Shown in pieces: positions 21,626 to 30,440 of a DNA stretch of 36,682 bases. The DNA comes from an uncultured Verrucomicrobiales bacterium. GTDB taxonomy: Bacteria > Verrucomicrobiota > Verrucomicrobiia > Verrucomicrobiales > Akkermansiaceae. The DNA is taken from the NCBI GenBank assembly GCA_937893015.1, contig CALBJX010000027.1, positions 1-36,682 of the forward strand. The letters are read 5' to 3'. A program made the position numbers and the translations under genes. The notes under the pieces were generated by a model. That model did not search any database. It had not been told where the DNA came from and saw only the letters and a list, made by a program, of their open reading frames with translations. Each line of letters begins with the position of its first letter. Position 1 is the stretch's first letter.

Positions 21626-23554
21626 ATGGAAGAAGAGACGGAACAGAGCATCCGCAGGATGAGCGACACGCTCGCAAGCCAAGTGGCGGCGGGCGAGGTG
21701 GTGGAGCGCCCCGCTTCCGTGGTGAAGGAGCTGGTGGAAAACAGCATCGACGCGGGTGCGCACGCGGTGCGCGTGGAGATTCGCCGCGGCGGCATCTCGC
21801 TCATCCGCGTGACGGATGACGGCAGCGGCATGAGCGCGGCGGATGCGGAGATGTGCCTGCAACGCCATGCCACCAGCAAGCTGCTCTCCGTGCAGGATTT
21901 GTTCGATATCCGCCACCTCGGCTTCCGCGGCGAAGCCTTGCCGAGCATCGCTTCCGTCTCGCAGATGAGCATCACGACCCGCCGCGCCAAGGATGTGGAG
22001 GGCCGCCGCGTGCTCTGCAACGGCGGGGAAACCGAGCCTGCCCAGAGCGCGGGATGCGCGCCCGGCACGGATATCAGCATCGCCAACCTTTTCTACAACA
22101 CGCCCGTGCGCCGCAAGTTCCTCAAGAGCGAGGAGACGGAGAGCGGGCATGTGGAGCACCAAGTGAAGCTGCACGCGCTGGCCTACCCCGAGGTGCGCTT
22201 CACCTTCGTGCGCGACGGGCAGACCATCTTCGACCTGCCCGCGACCACGGATTTGCGGCAGCGCATCGCGGGCTTCATCGGGCAGCAGGAGGCCGCGCAG
22301 CTCATGCGCATCCGCCCCACGGAGGCCCCCGGCGTGCGCGTCACAGGTTTCCTGATGCCGCTCTCCGCCGCGCGGCGCAACCGCAAGATGCAGTTCTTCT
22401 TCCTCAACGGCCGCCCGATTGAGGACACCTTCATCACTCGCGCCGTCCGCGATGGCTACGGCGGGTTCCCCACGGGGCTGCACCCTGGCCTCTTCCTGTA
22501 TCTGGAGGTGGAACCCGCGCTGGTGGATGTGAATGTACACCCCGCCAAGCGCGAGGTGCGTTTCCGCCGCCCGGCGGAAATCACCATGGCGGTGATGGAT
22601 GCCGTGGCGGGCACCCTCGCGCAGCACGCCCGCGGCGAGAGCGACACGGAGGAGCCCGCCCCGCCGCCGGAGGTCCCCGTCAGCACGCCTGCCGCCGTCA
22701 TCCGCCCGACCGCGACGGAAAAACCATCCCCCGCCCCTGAGGCGACGGAGGATAAGAAGCCGCTCGTGCTGCGCCCCGTGTTGCAGCCCGTGCTCAGCCC
22801 GCAGCAGAAGGAGCTGCACCTGCGCCCTGCGGAACCCTCCACGCCGCCGAAAGCGACGCCGCCCGCAGCCCCTGCCGCCGCACCCCTCGTGAGCCCCGCG
22901 CCCGCGCCCATCTCCCCCGTTCCCTCGCCCGCGCACCACGCCGCCCCAGCCCCTGCGCCCGAGACGGATGCCGCTCTGCCGCACTTCCGTTTCCTCGGCA
23001 TGCTGCATGGTCGCTACGCCCTCTTCGAGAACGCGGAGGGCATGGTGATGATGTCTCCCCGCGCCGCGCGCGAGCGCATCATCTTCGAACGCCTTGCCGC
23101 CACGAACAAGCAGCCGCTCATCTCCCAGCGGCTGCTCGTGCCCGAGCTCATCGAGCTGGATGCCCGCGACATGGGCATCGCCATGGAGGTGAAACCCCAG
23201 CTGGAACGCGCCGGCTACGCCGTCTCCGTCTTCGGGCGCAACACCCTGCGCGTGGAGGCCGTGCCCGCCATCCTGCCGCTGAAACAGGCCGCACCCTTCC
23301 TCACGGAGCTGCTCGGCGTGTTCACGAGCGGCGGCGTGCGGCTCAACCGCGCCCGCAACCCCTTCGAGCCCTTTGCCCTGCAACTCGCCCACCGCTACGC
23401 CATGCAAGAGGACCTCACGCCGTGGCTCGCCTCGCCCCTCGCCCTGCTCGCCGACCTCCTCCGCTGCGAAATCCCCTACTGCACCCCCAACGGCCGCCCC
23501 ACCCTGCTCCCCTTCCCGATGACGGAGATTGAACGCCGCTTTTCCGCGAGATAA
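21626..23554 (+). CDS. mutL: DNA mismatch repair protein MutL
   Basis: The 642-aa protein has the GHKL ATPase domain with QVAAGEVVERPASVVKELVE and NSIDAGA (motif I), DDGSGM (64-69), ATSKL and LGFRGEALPSI (98-108), then the transducer domain (FYNTPVRRKFL, FFLNGRPIED, NVHPAKREVRF), a Pro/Ala-rich linker (about 340-455) and a C-terminal dimerisation domain. The endonuclease motif DQHA(x)2E(x)4E seen in most bacterial MutL proteins is replaced by SPRAARERIIFE (from residue 477), and CPHGRP reads CTPNGRP. It should therefore be an ATPase/matchmaker without nicking activity. The start at 21626 is set by the GGAGG site and promoter. Confidence 0.95.
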   Translation: MEEETEQSIRRMSDTLASQVAAGEVVERPASVVKELVENSIDAGAHAVRVEIRRGGISLIRVTDDGSGMSAADAEMCLQRHATSKLLSVQDLFDIRHLGFRGEALPSIASVSQMSITTRRAKDVEGRRVLCNGGETEPAQSAGCAPGTDISIANLFYNTPVRRKFLKSEETESGHVEHQVKLHALAYPEVRFTFVRDGQTIFDLPATTDLRQRIAGFIGQQEAAQLMRIRPTEAPGVRVTGFLMPLSAARRNRKMQFFFLNGRPIEDTFITRAVRDGYGGFPTGLHPGLFLYLEVEPALVDVNVHPAKREVRFRRPAEITMAVMDAVAGTLAQHARGESDTEEPAPPPEVPVSTPAAVIRPTATEKPSPAPEATEDKKPLVLRPVLQPVLSPQQKELHLRPAEPSTPPKATPPAAPAAAPLVSPAPAPISPVPSPAHHAAPAPAPETDAALPHFRFLGMLHGRYALFENAEGMVMMSPRAARERIIFERLAATNKQPLISQRLLVPELIELDARDMGIAMEVKPQLERAGYAVSVFGRNTLRVEAVPAILPLKQAAPFLTELLGVFTSGGVRLNRARNPFEPFALQLAHRYAMQEDLTPWLASPLALLADLLRCEIPYCTPNGRPTLLPFPMTEIERRFSAR

Positions 23555-23664
23555 TTCATCGTTGCCATGCCCCACAAATCCGCCTCCGGGGCACCGACGC
23601 AGGGAAGCCGATACACACCGATCAGAAAATCTCAATCATAAATTCCTTTCCCTTCGTTTTTCGG

Positions 23665-23693
23665 TTGACAGGGGCGGGGCTTTCCGCTATATA
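23665..23693 (+). promoter_or_regulatory. Promoter of the 1255-aa protein gene
   Basis: TTGACA (23665-23670), 17 bp and TATATA (23688-23693) form a near-consensus promoter about 78 nt before the ATG at 23772. This leaves a leader of roughly 70 nt, in contrast to the leaderless genes. Confidence 0.7.
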
Positions 23694-23771
23694 GTCATGA
23701 TAATATGATGGTGCTCGGATAAGGAACACCGCGACTCCTTTATACTCTCTTCACAAGAACTCTTTAACGGC

Positions 23772-26700
23772 ATGAAAATCAAGAAAATCAGCCTTCCCAA
23801 GCGCACGAAACGCCCGCAACGCCGCCGCGGTTTCGCGCTTATTGCCACGCTCACGCTCATGATGCTGCTGGCCATGATTGCCACGGCGCTCATGGCCACG
23901 GCAGCCTCCCAAAACCGCATTGCCCTGCAATCCGTGTTGCAGGCGGAAGCCCGCCAGCAGGCCCTCATCGGTCTGGATGCCGCCATCGGCGAGCTGCAGG
24001 TGGAGCTCGGCCCCGATCAACGCGTTTCCGCCTCCAGCGGCGTGGTCAGCGAGTCCGAGGGCGGCACGCCGCAGCATGTGCTCGGTGTCTGGAACAGCTG
24101 GGACGGCCCCATCTACGGCAATGGTCTGACAGGTATCACCAAGGGACGTATTCAGGCGACCTACTCGCAGGGACGTTCTTCCCAGTTCCGCAAGTGGCTG
24201 ATTTCCTCCAAAGACCCCAATGCCACCCGCAGTCTGCAGTCTGTCGGCAATCTCTGCTCCCGCCACCCCGGGCAGCGCATCTGCATGGTGGGCGAGGGCA
24301 CGCTGGGCAAGACCCTCAACGCCCGCCACTGGGTGTATGCCGACCTGCTGACCATGCCCTCCACGGGCAAGAACACGGCCTGCTTTGCCTGGTGGGTAGG
24401 CGGCGAAAACCAGAAAGCCAAGATTTCCGTACAGGACCCCGAGGAGACGGATGACCCCATGGAAGTGCTGCACCGCACATGGAACACGCCCTCTCCCATG
24501 ATTGTGGATAACAGCCTGCTTGATTTCGTGCCCCGCACCATCGAGAAGCCCGCCAAGCTCGTGACCCTCGGCACCATTCCGTTGCTGGGCTCCTCCTCTC
24601 AGGCGGGCGGCGCCCCCTATTTCTTCGATGTCACGACAACTTCCTACTCCCTCCCCGTCAATGTTTGCACAGGCGGTCTGAAGGAGGACCTCTGCCTCCT
24701 GCTCAACAAGGAATCGCTGAAGGGCACGGATTATGCGCCGCGCAATGACCAGGACTGCCCCATCGCCGACAACAAGGAGGTGCCCAAGGGCACGGTGCAG
24801 AACATGCCCATCGGCTCTTGGCAGAATCTGTATGCCTATTACAACTGCTGGCCGGACGGCTCGGCGGATACGAACAATAACTTTACGGCCCGCCTCGTCG
24901 GCTCTTCCGTGAACGAAGCCTATACCCGCATGAGCGGTAGCGCCTTCTCGGACGGCGGTTATGATTACATTGCCGACGCCAATGCCCGCAACGGCACGAC
25001 TTTCTATGATTCCAGAGCATCGCAGGATCAGGGCAGCAAATCCGCCGGTTATGCCCGCACGCCCGTCATGCTGGCCTTCATGAGTAACTTCGGCCTCGTA
25101 ACAGTGCCGACCGATACCAAGACCACGGACGGCAAGGACACGCTCTATGAGTTGAAGATGTGTTTCGCTCCCATGTTCCTGTGGTGGAATCCCTACAACG
25201 TGCCGATGCGCATCGCCAGCGACAAGCTCTGGTCGCAGTCCGTGCCGTACAAGACGACATGGTTGCAGACCTACACCGTGAATAAAGCCGGTACGTGGAA
25301 CTATGGTTGGGGTACCTATGCCATGTCCCAGAACTCCGGTGATTCCGGTTTCGGTTTGGATTACGGCGACTTCTTTAAGCAGAGCGCCGAAGGTAACGAT
25401 GAGATTGTCTTCCAGCCCGGTGAGGTACTCTTCTTCTCCCCCGGTAAGGCCCGCGCCACGGCGGACTACACCAAGCCCCAGAGCAACCCTTGGGTGGTGG
25501 GCTACAACCCCAGCTCCGTGGCCGGTTATAAGGCTCACTTCTACAAGATGAACGGCGCCTCCAACGCCCCCGGCGTGGCCAGCGGTTCCAACATCGGTGC
25601 AGGCCACTTTGAGCTGGGCATCCGTTTCGGTATTGCCGCATCCGGCGGTCAGTACAACTCCGATGGTTGGTGGTATGCCCCCCAGCATCGCGAATGCATT
25701 TCCCTGACCAATGGTTACAATGGTATCGGCGGTAACAACGGGGCCGATACATCTGCCGGCAAGCTCTGTCACTCACCGCAGCGCATGCTGCTCGGTTGGT
25801 ATAACCCGACGGAAATTTCGGATCGGCAGGCAACAATTTGCGACAAAAACTCCAGCGACAGCATGTGGTCAGTCGATGGTTCCCAGAGTGATGACACCCT
25901 GCCGTACTACATCGCCTCCGTGGGTGTGGTCGCTAAGTCCGGCAACCCCTCCGTGGATTCCCGCATGTTCCCGGACAAGGACTTCCGCACGAAGCTCTGG
26001 CAGCATTCCAGCCCCACGCTCTGGGGCGGCATGATTTGTGACCCCACCGACCAGCAGCGCCAGTACCATCCCTACCAGCTCGCCGTGCTGAAGGTTTCCT
26101 CGGGTATGGATACCTGCCCCATGGACAACATCGGCAACAACGGCTACATCGGCATCACCTCCGATGGTGAGCAGGTGTCTTACGCCTCCGTCTGCGAGCT
26201 GCCCGTGCATCCTCCCTTCTCGCTGGCAGGTCTGGCGGGCATGCGTCTCCAGCCCGGTTGGTACCAGTCCGGTGACGGCGGCAACTACAAGTCTCAGGCC
26301 ATCCTGCGCCGCATGGAGTACCAATCCGGCGTGCCCGGCGTGGGCATCGGCAATTCCTTCGCCGACCCCTGCCTGCCCGCAGGTGATGTGTACCAGTTCC
26401 ACGACAACGTGCGCACGGGCGTGAGCATCGGCGCCAACGATAAGATTTTCGGTGATTTCTTCGACCACGGCCTGCTCATCAACGATGCCCTGTGGGATCG
26501 CTGGTTCATGTCCTCCGTCTCCGATATGCCCGACAAGCGCGGCACCCGCAAGGCGGAAGAAGTGCTGACCGAGTTCATGAACGGCAAGGAAGCGCTGCCC
26601 GTGGCCCGCTACAAGAAGACCTCCACGCCCTACAAGGATGACCAGGTCATCAAGCGCATCATGGCGGCGGACGGCTGGAAGCACATCGCCCAGTACCTCA

Positions 26701-27539
26701 TGATTGACGGCGGCTTCAATGTCAACTCCACCTCCGTGGAGGCGTGGACGGCTGTGCTGCAGGGCCTTGCCCGCCGCAAGCTCACCGCGCGCCAGGACAA
26801 GAACCTGACGCTGGTGGAAGGCGGCAAGGCGGAGGATGAGGTCCTCTTCTCCCGCTTCATGCTCTCCACCACGGATAAGAGCGTGGACTCCACGGGCGGT
26901 TACAGCATGATGCAGGGCTCCACCTCCTTCCGCAACAACGGCATGCTTTCCGCATGGAGTGAGGTGCGTATGCTGGAGCCCGAATCCATCCGCCGCCTTG
27001 CGGAGGAGATGGTGAAGCAGGTGCGCAAGCGCGGGCCCTTCCTCTCCATGTCCGACTTCGTGAACCGCCGCCTCGACGGCGCCGGCGGAGAGACGGCGTT
27101 GAAGGGTGCCCTCCAAGCCGCTATCGACGCCACGGATATCAACCGCGACTTCCAGGACATCATCGTCAAGCCCCAGAGCGGCAACTACTACTCCTTCCCC
27201 GATGCGGAGAAGGGCTCCATGTACACCGCCGCCCCCGGCTACCTCATCCAGTCCGATGTGCTGGCCTCCCTCGGCAATATCCTGACAGTGCGTGATGATA
27301 CCTTCACCGTCCGCTCCTACGGCTGCGTGAAGAACCCCTCCAATGCCATCCTCGCGCAGGCTTGGTGCGAGGCCGTGGTGCAGCGCACCATGGACTATGT
27401 GGACCCCTCCAATGCGCCCGGCGACAGCGAGTACAAGGGCGACGGCACCAGAGGCAAGGGGCTCACGGACATCAATAAGGTCATGGGCCGTCAGTTCCGC
27501 ATCGTCTCCTTCAAGTGGCTCGATTTGTGGGACATCTAA
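23772..27539 (+). CDS. Large prepilin-like protein, Verru_Chthon cassette A type
   Basis: The 1255-aa protein starts with a basic leader (MKIKKISLPKRTKRPQRRRG) followed by a hydrophobic helix, FALIATLTLMMLLAMIATAL, the G/F junction of a type IV prepilin-like signal, but without Glu at +5. The rest is a large, Gly/Asn/Trp-rich extracellular-type domain with a helical C-terminus (SIRRLAEEMVKQVRKRGPFL, SMSDFVNRRL). Length and N-terminus fit the Verru_Chthon cassette protein A family described from Verrucomicrobium and Chthoniobacter; I assign it from memory without a search. The other three cassette members are not beside it. It would be displayed on the cell surface through a pilus-type assembly system encoded elsewhere. 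It has its own strong promoter and ends in repeat C. Confidence 0.7.
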   Translation: MKIKKISLPKRTKRPQRRRGFALIATLTLMMLLAMIATALMATAASQNRIALQSVLQAEARQQALIGLDAAIGELQVELGPDQRVSASSGVVSESEGGTPQHVLGVWNSWDGPIYGNGLTGITKGRIQATYSQGRSSQFRKWLISSKDPNATRSLQSVGNLCSRHPGQRICMVGEGTLGKTLNARHWVYADLLTMPSTGKNTACFAWWVGGENQKAKISVQDPEETDDPMEVLHRTWNTPSPMIVDNSLLDFVPRTIEKPAKLVTLGTIPLLGSSSQAGGAPYFFDVTTTSYSLPVNVCTGGLKEDLCLLLNKESLKGTDYAPRNDQDCPIADNKEVPKGTVQNMPIGSWQNLYAYYNCWPDGSADTNNNFTARLVGSSVNEAYTRMSGSAFSDGGYDYIADANARNGTTFYDSRASQDQGSKSAGYARTPVMLAFMSNFGLVTVPTDTKTTDGKDTLYELKMCFAPMFLWWNPYNVPMRIASDKLWSQSVPYKTTWLQTYTVNKAGTWNYGWGTYAMSQNSGDSGFGLDYGDFFKQSAEGNDEIVFQPGEVLFFSPGKARATADYTKPQSNPWVVGYNPSSVAGYKAHFYKMNGASNAPGVASGSNIGAGHFELGIRFGIAASGGQYNSDGWWYAPQHRECISLTNGYNGIGGNNGADTSAGKLCHSPQRMLLGWYNPTEISDRQATICDKNSSDSMWSVDGSQSDDTLPYYIASVGVVAKSGNPSVDSRMFPDKDFRTKLWQHSSPTLWGGMICDPTDQQRQYHPYQLAVLKVSSGMDTCPMDNIGNNGYIGITSDGEQVSYASVCELPVHPPFSLAGLAGMRLQPGWYQSGDGGNYKSQAILRRMEYQSGVPGVGIGNSFADPCLPAGDVYQFHDNVRTGVSIGANDKIFGDFFDHGLLINDALWDRWFMSSVSDMPDKRGTRKAEEVLTEFMNGKEALPVARYKKTSTPYKDDQVIKRIMAADGWKHIAQYLMIDGGFNVNSTSVEAWTAVLQGLARRKLTARQDKNLTLVEGGKAEDEVLFSRFMLSTTDKSVDSTGGYSMMQGSTSFRNNGMLSAWSEVRMLEPESIRRLAEEMVKQVRKRGPFLSMSDFVNRRLDGAGGETALKGALQAAIDATDINRDFQDIIVKPQSGNYYSFPDAEKGSMYTAAPGYLIQSDVLASLGNILTVRDDTFTVRSYGCVKNPSNAILAQAWCEAVVQRTMDYVDPSNAPGDSEYKGDGTRGKGLTDINKVMGRQFRIVSFKWLDLWDI

Positions 27540-27654
27540 GAGATTTGCAATTTACAAATCAGAAATTTGTGCGGCTTTACCGCAGGTTAAAAAAGTGGTC
27601 TGATGCGTGCATCAGACCACTTTTTCTCATGTCGGCAGGTGTGCAGGATTTTAT
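27540..27654. repeat. Terminator-bearing interspersed repeat, copy C (partial)
   Basis: The core (TTGTGCGGCTTTACCGCAGG, the terminator, then GTCGGCAGGTGTGC) matches the centre of copy B in the same orientation. The outer AAGAAATATGTGATTT arms are degenerate or missing. It begins directly after the stop codon at 27539. Confidence 0.65.
27590..27625. terminator. Bidirectional intrinsic terminator in repeat C
   Basis: A perfect 17-bp stem, AAAAAGTGGTCTGATGC with GCATCAGACCACTTTTT, is formed around a 2-nt centre. It ends the transcript of the 1255-aa protein gene. The GTCTGA core is shared with the other two copies. Confidence 0.88.
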
Positions 27655-27693
27655 TCATCCCGTAACCGAGACGTGAACGAGCGTACATCTTTC

Positions 27694-27722
27694 TTGACCA
27701 CTCCTTTGCTTTCTGCTAGGCT
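27694..27722 (+). promoter_or_regulatory. Promoter of the ABC transporter operon
   Basis: TTGACC (27694-27699), 17 bp and TAGGCT (27717-27722) end 7 nt before the ATG at 27730, predicting a leaderless mRNA. Confidence 0.6.
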
Positions 27723-27729
27723 TGGGTGG

Positions 27730-28713
27730 ATGATGATACTGCGCACCTTTTTCCTGATGCTGACCGCTGCTCTGCTGCTCACGGGCTGCGGGCGGGAGGC
27801 GGTGCGCCGCGATATCCGCATCGGCTGTTTCCCCAATGTGACGCATGTGCAGGCGCTTGTGGCCCGCAACATGAGCCGCCACGGCGAGGGATGGTTTGAA
27901 CGCTACCTGCCCGAGGGCACACCTGTCACGTGGCTCACCTACAACGCAGGGCCCACCGCCATGGAAGCCCTTTTCGGCAAGACCGCCGACCTCACCTATG
28001 TGGGGCCCTCCCCCGCCATCAATGCCTACGCCGTGTCGGAGGGCAAGGAGGTGCGACTGCTCGCAGGGGCGGTGAACGGCGGGGCCGCGCTCATGGTCGC
28101 GCCGAAAAGCGGTATCCGCAACGCGGCAGACTGCCGAGGCCGCTGTATCGCCACCCCGCAGCTCGGCAACACGCAAGATGTCTCCTGCCGCGCATGGTTG
28201 AAACAGCACGGGCTGACCACCACCATCGAGGGCGGCGGGGACTGCCGCATTGCCCCCACGCCGAACGCCATGCAGGCGCAGCTCATGAAACAGGGCAGTC
28301 TCGATGCCGCATGGACAGTGGAGCCATGGGTTACAGTGCTGGAGAAGAGCGCGGGGGCTCACATTCTTTTTGAGGAGCCCAACGTCGTCACCACTGTGCT
28401 GGCGGCGCGTGTGGCGTGGCTCAAACAGCACCCCGAGCTTGCCGCCGCCCTGCTCCGTGCGCACCGGGAGCTCACACAGTGGATTCTCGACCACCCCGCC
28501 GAGGCGCAGGCACGCGTGACGGAGGAGCTCAGCGAGCTCACGCAGACGAGCATCGACCCCGCCGTCATCAGAGCGGCGTGGAAACGCCTCACGCTCACGG
28601 ACGCGCTCGACCGCCCGCAGCTGGAGCAATTTGTGCAGGACGCGCAGGAGGCCGGGCTGCTCGACCGCGTACCGCCCTTAAAGAACTTTTTCTACACGCC
28701 CGAAGAACTCTGA
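27730..28713 (+). CDS. ABC transporter substrate-binding lipoprotein (SsuA/TauA/NrtA type)
   Basis: The 327-aa protein has a lipoprotein signal (MMILRTFFLMLTAALLLTGC, Cys20) and the fold of solute-binding proteins for sulfonates, taurine or nitrate: RIGCFPNVTHVQALVA at the start of domain 1, AMEALFGKTADLTYVGPSPA, AKSGIRNAADCRGRCIATPQ-type phosphate-binding-like segments, and DAAWTVEPWVTVLE. The substrate cannot be assigned; aliphatic sulfonates, taurine, nitrate or a thiamine precursor are all possible. It is the first gene of a three-gene operon with the ATPase and permease. Confidence 0.88.
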   Translation: MMILRTFFLMLTAALLLTGCGREAVRRDIRIGCFPNVTHVQALVARNMSRHGEGWFERYLPEGTPVTWLTYNAGPTAMEALFGKTADLTYVGPSPAINAYAVSEGKEVRLLAGAVNGGAALMVAPKSGIRNAADCRGRCIATPQLGNTQDVSCRAWLKQHGLTTTIEGGGDCRIAPTPNAMQAQLMKQGSLDAAWTVEPWVTVLEKSAGAHILFEEPNVVTTVLAARVAWLKQHPELAAALLRAHRELTQWILDHPAEAQARVTEELSELTQTSIDPAVIRAAWKRLTLTDALDRPQLEQFVQDAQEAGLLDRVPPLKNFFYTPEEL

Positions 28714-28728
28714 CCCCCTTTTCTTTCC

Positions 28729-29535
28729 ATGCAGGATAAGCTCCACCACGAAATCAACGCCTTCCCCGCCGCCAAGCTGAGTATCGAAAACGTCTCGAAA
28801 GATTTCGATACCCGCACAGGTGTGGTGCGTGCGCTCGACAACGTATCGCTCACCATCAACGAAGGGGAGTTTGTCTGCTTTGTCGGCCCCAGCGGCTGCG
28901 GCAAATCCACGCTGCTCAACATCATCGCGGGGCTGGACTCCCCCGACCGCGGCATGGCCCTCATCGACGGTGCGCCCATTGCAGGCCCCGGCCGCGACCG
29001 CATGGTGATGTTTCAGGAGCACGCCCTCTTCCCGTGGCTGGATGTCATCGGCAACGTGATGTTCGGGCTCAAACAGAAGCCCAACCTTACGGACAAGGAG
29101 CGTCTGGAGGTAGCCAAATACTACCTCTGGCTGGTGAAGATGGACCGCTTCGCCCACGCCAACATCCACGAGCTCTCGGGCGGCATGCGCCAGCGCGTGG
29201 CGCTCGCGCGCTCGCTGGCCCCCAACCCCAAGATTCTGCTGATGGATGAGCCGTTCTCCGCGCTGGATGCCATGACGCGAGAACAGCTCTACGGCGATAT
29301 TCAGGACATCTGGGCCAAACGCCGCAAGACCATCATCTTCGTGACCCACAACGTGCGCGAGGCCGTGTGCCTCGGCAGCCGCGTGATTCTCTTCTCGCCG
29401 CACCCCGGGCGCATCCGCGAGGAATTCCGCATCGACCTCCCGCGCCCGCGCAGCATCAACAACCACGACCTCGCCGACCTCTCGCAGGGCATCACCTCTG
29501 CGCTGAAGGGCTATGTCGCTGCTGAATCCGATTGA
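28729..29535 (+). CDS. ABC transporter ATPase (SsuB/TauB/NrtD type)
   Basis: The 268-aa protein has Walker A GPSGCGKST (53-61), Q-loop FQEHALFPW, signature LSGGMRQR (149-156), Walker B ILLMDE (169-174) and the switch His in FVTHNVREAV. The LFPW Q-loop context and the subsequent VREAVCLGSRVILFSPHPG are typical of the nitrate/sulfonate/taurine subfamily. It begins 15 nt after the binding-protein gene and would energise the permease at 29553. Confidence 0.93.
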   Translation: MQDKLHHEINAFPAAKLSIENVSKDFDTRTGVVRALDNVSLTINEGEFVCFVGPSGCGKSTLLNIIAGLDSPDRGMALIDGAPIAGPGRDRMVMFQEHALFPWLDVIGNVMFGLKQKPNLTDKERLEVAKYYLWLVKMDRFAHANIHELSGGMRQRVALARSLAPNPKILLMDEPFSALDAMTREQLYGDIQDIWAKRRKTIIFVTHNVREAVCLGSRVILFSPHPGRIREEFRIDLPRPRSINNHDLADLSQGITSALKGYVAAESD

Positions 29536-29552
29536 TTTTTCCTGTTTTTCTC

Positions 29553-30332
29553 ATGAAACGCCTTTTCCTCACCCTGCTCTTCTTCGTTGCGCTGCTGCTG
29601 CTCTGGGGCGCCGCCACAGGCAGCTTCGGCGGCGAGGCACTGTGGTCGCCCTTCGTGCTGCCGCCGCCCTCCACCGTCGTGCACTACCTGTGGGACAACA
29701 CCGCGAACGGCAAGATTCCGCTCTCCATGCTCATCACCCTGCGCCGCCTGCTCATCGGCTATGCCATCGGTCTGCTCTGCGGTGTGCCGCTGGGCATGCT
29801 CGCCGCGCGGTTCCGCTTCCTGCACGACACGCTGGGGTTCATGGCACTGGGCTTGCAGGCGCTGCCGAGTGTCTGCTGGGTGCCGCTGGCCTGCATCTGG
29901 TTCGGGCAGACGGAGGCCGCCCTGCTCTTCGTGGTCATCATGGGCACGCTGTGGAGTGTGCTGCTCTCCACCGAGAACGGCATGAAGAACGTGCCGCCTA
30001 TCTACGCCCGCGCCGCGCGTACCATGGGTTGCAGCCCGCTCAAAACCCTTTTCTTCGTCACCCTGCCTGCCAGTGCCCCCTTCGTGCTCAGCGGCATGAA
30101 ACAGGGCTGGGCCTTCGCCTGGCGCTCCCTGATGGCGGCGGAAATCTACGTCTCCGTCGTCTCGGGCTTCGGCATCGGGCAATACCTGCACTACGGCCGC
30201 GAGCTCCAACGCATGTACCAAGTCATCGGCGTGATGTTCATCATCATTGCCATCGGGCTGCTGGCAGACAAGGTCATTTTCTCCCCTGCGGAAGCGTGGC
30301 TCCGCCACCGCTGGGGCACGGACAGGGAGTAA
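29553..30332 (+). CDS. ABC transporter permease (SsuC/TauC/NrtB type)
   Basis: The 259-aa protein has about six membrane segments and the EAA-type cytoplasmic loop (YARAARTMGCSPLKTLFFVT followed by LPASAPFVLSG) that docks on the ATPase. The segment WGAATGSFGGEALWSPFVLP followed by PPSTV is typical of the family's periplasmic entry. The ATG at 29553 lies 17 nt after the ATPase stop and starts with MKRLFLTLLFF, a proper membrane entry. It ends the transporter operon. Confidence 0.92.
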   Translation: MKRLFLTLLFFVALLLLWGAATGSFGGEALWSPFVLPPPSTVVHYLWDNTANGKIPLSMLITLRRLLIGYAIGLLCGVPLGMLAARFRFLHDTLGFMALGLQALPSVCWVPLACIWFGQTEAALLFVVIMGTLWSVLLSTENGMKNVPPIYARAARTMGCSPLKTLFFVTLPASAPFVLSGMKQGWAFAWRSLMAAEIYVSVVSGFGIGQYLHYGRELQRMYQVIGVMFIIIAIGLLADKVIFSPAEAWLRHRWGTDRE

Positions 30333-30404
30333 GGCCCCTTGGAGAAGTTCGTATCGCGACCTTCCTCCATGACACACGTGCACCGGCGCACGGGGACTTT
30401 GCCC

Positions 30405-30433
30405 TTGCCAAACAGGGAGGCTTGCGCTAGACT
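30405..30433 (+). promoter_or_regulatory. Promoter of the D-Ala-D-Ala carboxypeptidase gene
   Basis: TTGCCA (30405-30410), 17 bp and TAGACT (30428-30433) end 7 nt before the ATG at 30441, again the leaderless layout. Confidence 0.6.
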
Positions 30434-30440
30434 TGCCGCC

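Noticed and set aside
21253..22086. An N-terminal extension of mcsA that would reach into mutL.
   Set aside because: The extension translates repeat B and antisense mutL sequence. The GTG at 21252 has its own promoter and the family's start.
21566..23635. A 689-codon minus-strand frame opposite mutL.
   Set aside because: It is an antisense shadow; mutL on the other strand carries all the conserved motifs.
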